Assembly (NCBI RefSeq): GCF_005889725.1
Contig: NZ_VCKX01000057.1
Coordinates: 1-50,830 of the forward strand
Source: Nonomuraea zeae
Lineage (GTDB): Bacteria > Actinomycetota > Actinomycetes > Streptosporangiales > Streptosporangiaceae
Length of the DNA: 50,830 nt
Direction of reading: 5' to 3'
This document shows positions 50,735 to 50,830 of this stretch, one piece after another (within the stretch, counting starts at the first letter, position 1; each line of letters opens with the position of its first letter). The notes under the pieces are model-generated. The model saw only the letters and a list, made by a program, of their open reading frames with translations. It did no database searches and had not been told where the DNA came from. A program made the translations under genes and the position numbers.

Positions 50735-50830
50735 TGTTTGGAGAGTTTGATCCTGGCTCAGGACGAACGCTGGCGGCGTGCTTAACACATGCAAGTCGAG
50801 CGGAAAGGCCCTTCGGGGTACTCGAGCGGC
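50735..50830 (+). rRNA. 16S ribosomal RNA, 5' part only
   Basis: AGAGTTTGATCCTGGCTCAG (50742-50761) and the following GACGAACGCTGGCGGCGTGC are the universal 16S start, and the gene is cut by the end of the window. The segment after AAGTCGAGCGG (AAAGGCCCTTCGGGGTACTC) is the kind found in Nonomuraea and related Streptosporangiaceae. The exact mature 5' end is within a few bases. Confidence 0.98.

Overview
The window is high-GC DNA (about 70% or more) from an actinomycete. GTG starts are common, TTG starts occur, and several genes look leaderless. The right end carries the first ~96 bases of a 16S rRNA gene whose early variable segment resembles Streptosporangiaceae, most likely Nonomuraea or a close relative; this assignment is from memory of such sequences. 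Mycothiol-type, ClpP1P2-ClpX, Eis-like, bL37 and c-di-AMP riboswitch features also fit Actinobacteria. I see no insertion sequence, phage, plasmid or CRISPR array.

Layout. 1-547: low-complexity DNA with a 15-bp tandem repeat. 548-3763 (minus): a VOC protein, an AraC regulator and a prolyl oligopeptidase. 4042-5681 (plus): HNH nuclease, GNAT, FmdB zinc ribbon. 5768-10122 (minus): beta-lactamase-fold lipoprotein, WYL protein without HTH, ilvD, acyl-CoA thioesterase, the last divergent from a TetR gene with a shared operator. 10889-15009: NERD protein, small membrane protein, DUF5130-like protein, an unknown protein, a Ser/Thr kinase. 15055-18703: GH31 remnant, pepN, Rv2466c-type thioredoxin-fold protein. 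18844-22225: aldehyde dehydrogenase, SDR, peptide deformylase, rpiB and a 48-residue small gene. 22241-29149: Eis-type acetyltransferase, SpoIIE-type phosphatase, atypical response regulator, site-2 protease, YjbR protein, an unknown protein, and a secreted LAS-type peptidase behind a c-di-AMP (ydaO) riboswitch.

29363-35046: galT with its DeoR regulator, the 25-residue ribosomal protein bL37 with a clear terminator, TrpB2, an LLM flavin monooxygenase, a kinase-like protein with a degraded P-loop, and an alpha/beta hydrolase. tRNA-Gly(TCC) and tRNA-Pro(TGG) follow, then the most disturbed stretch: an orphan fused ABC ATPase with a shortened N-terminus and an altered H-loop, a SnoaL-like protein, DoxX, a cyclotransferase-like protein, DinB, and a VOC gene carrying two compensating frameshifts next to a TetR gene.

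41299-42884 is a divergent AbaA/WhiJ-type pair (histidine-kinase-like ATPase and XRE/DUF5753 regulator) around a TGCA-rich palindromic control region. 43050-50286 is the core proteostasis block tig, clpP1, clpP2, clpX, then valS, followed by the rRNA promoter region and 16S.

Most genes are ordinary chromosomal housekeeping or accessory genes. I find no convincing new multi-gene system. The best leads are the AbaA/WhiJ-type module lacking its usual small partner, the c-di-AMP riboswitch controlling a LAS-type peptidase, the decaying transporter region beside tRNA-Pro, and several proteins with altered catalytic or signalling residues.
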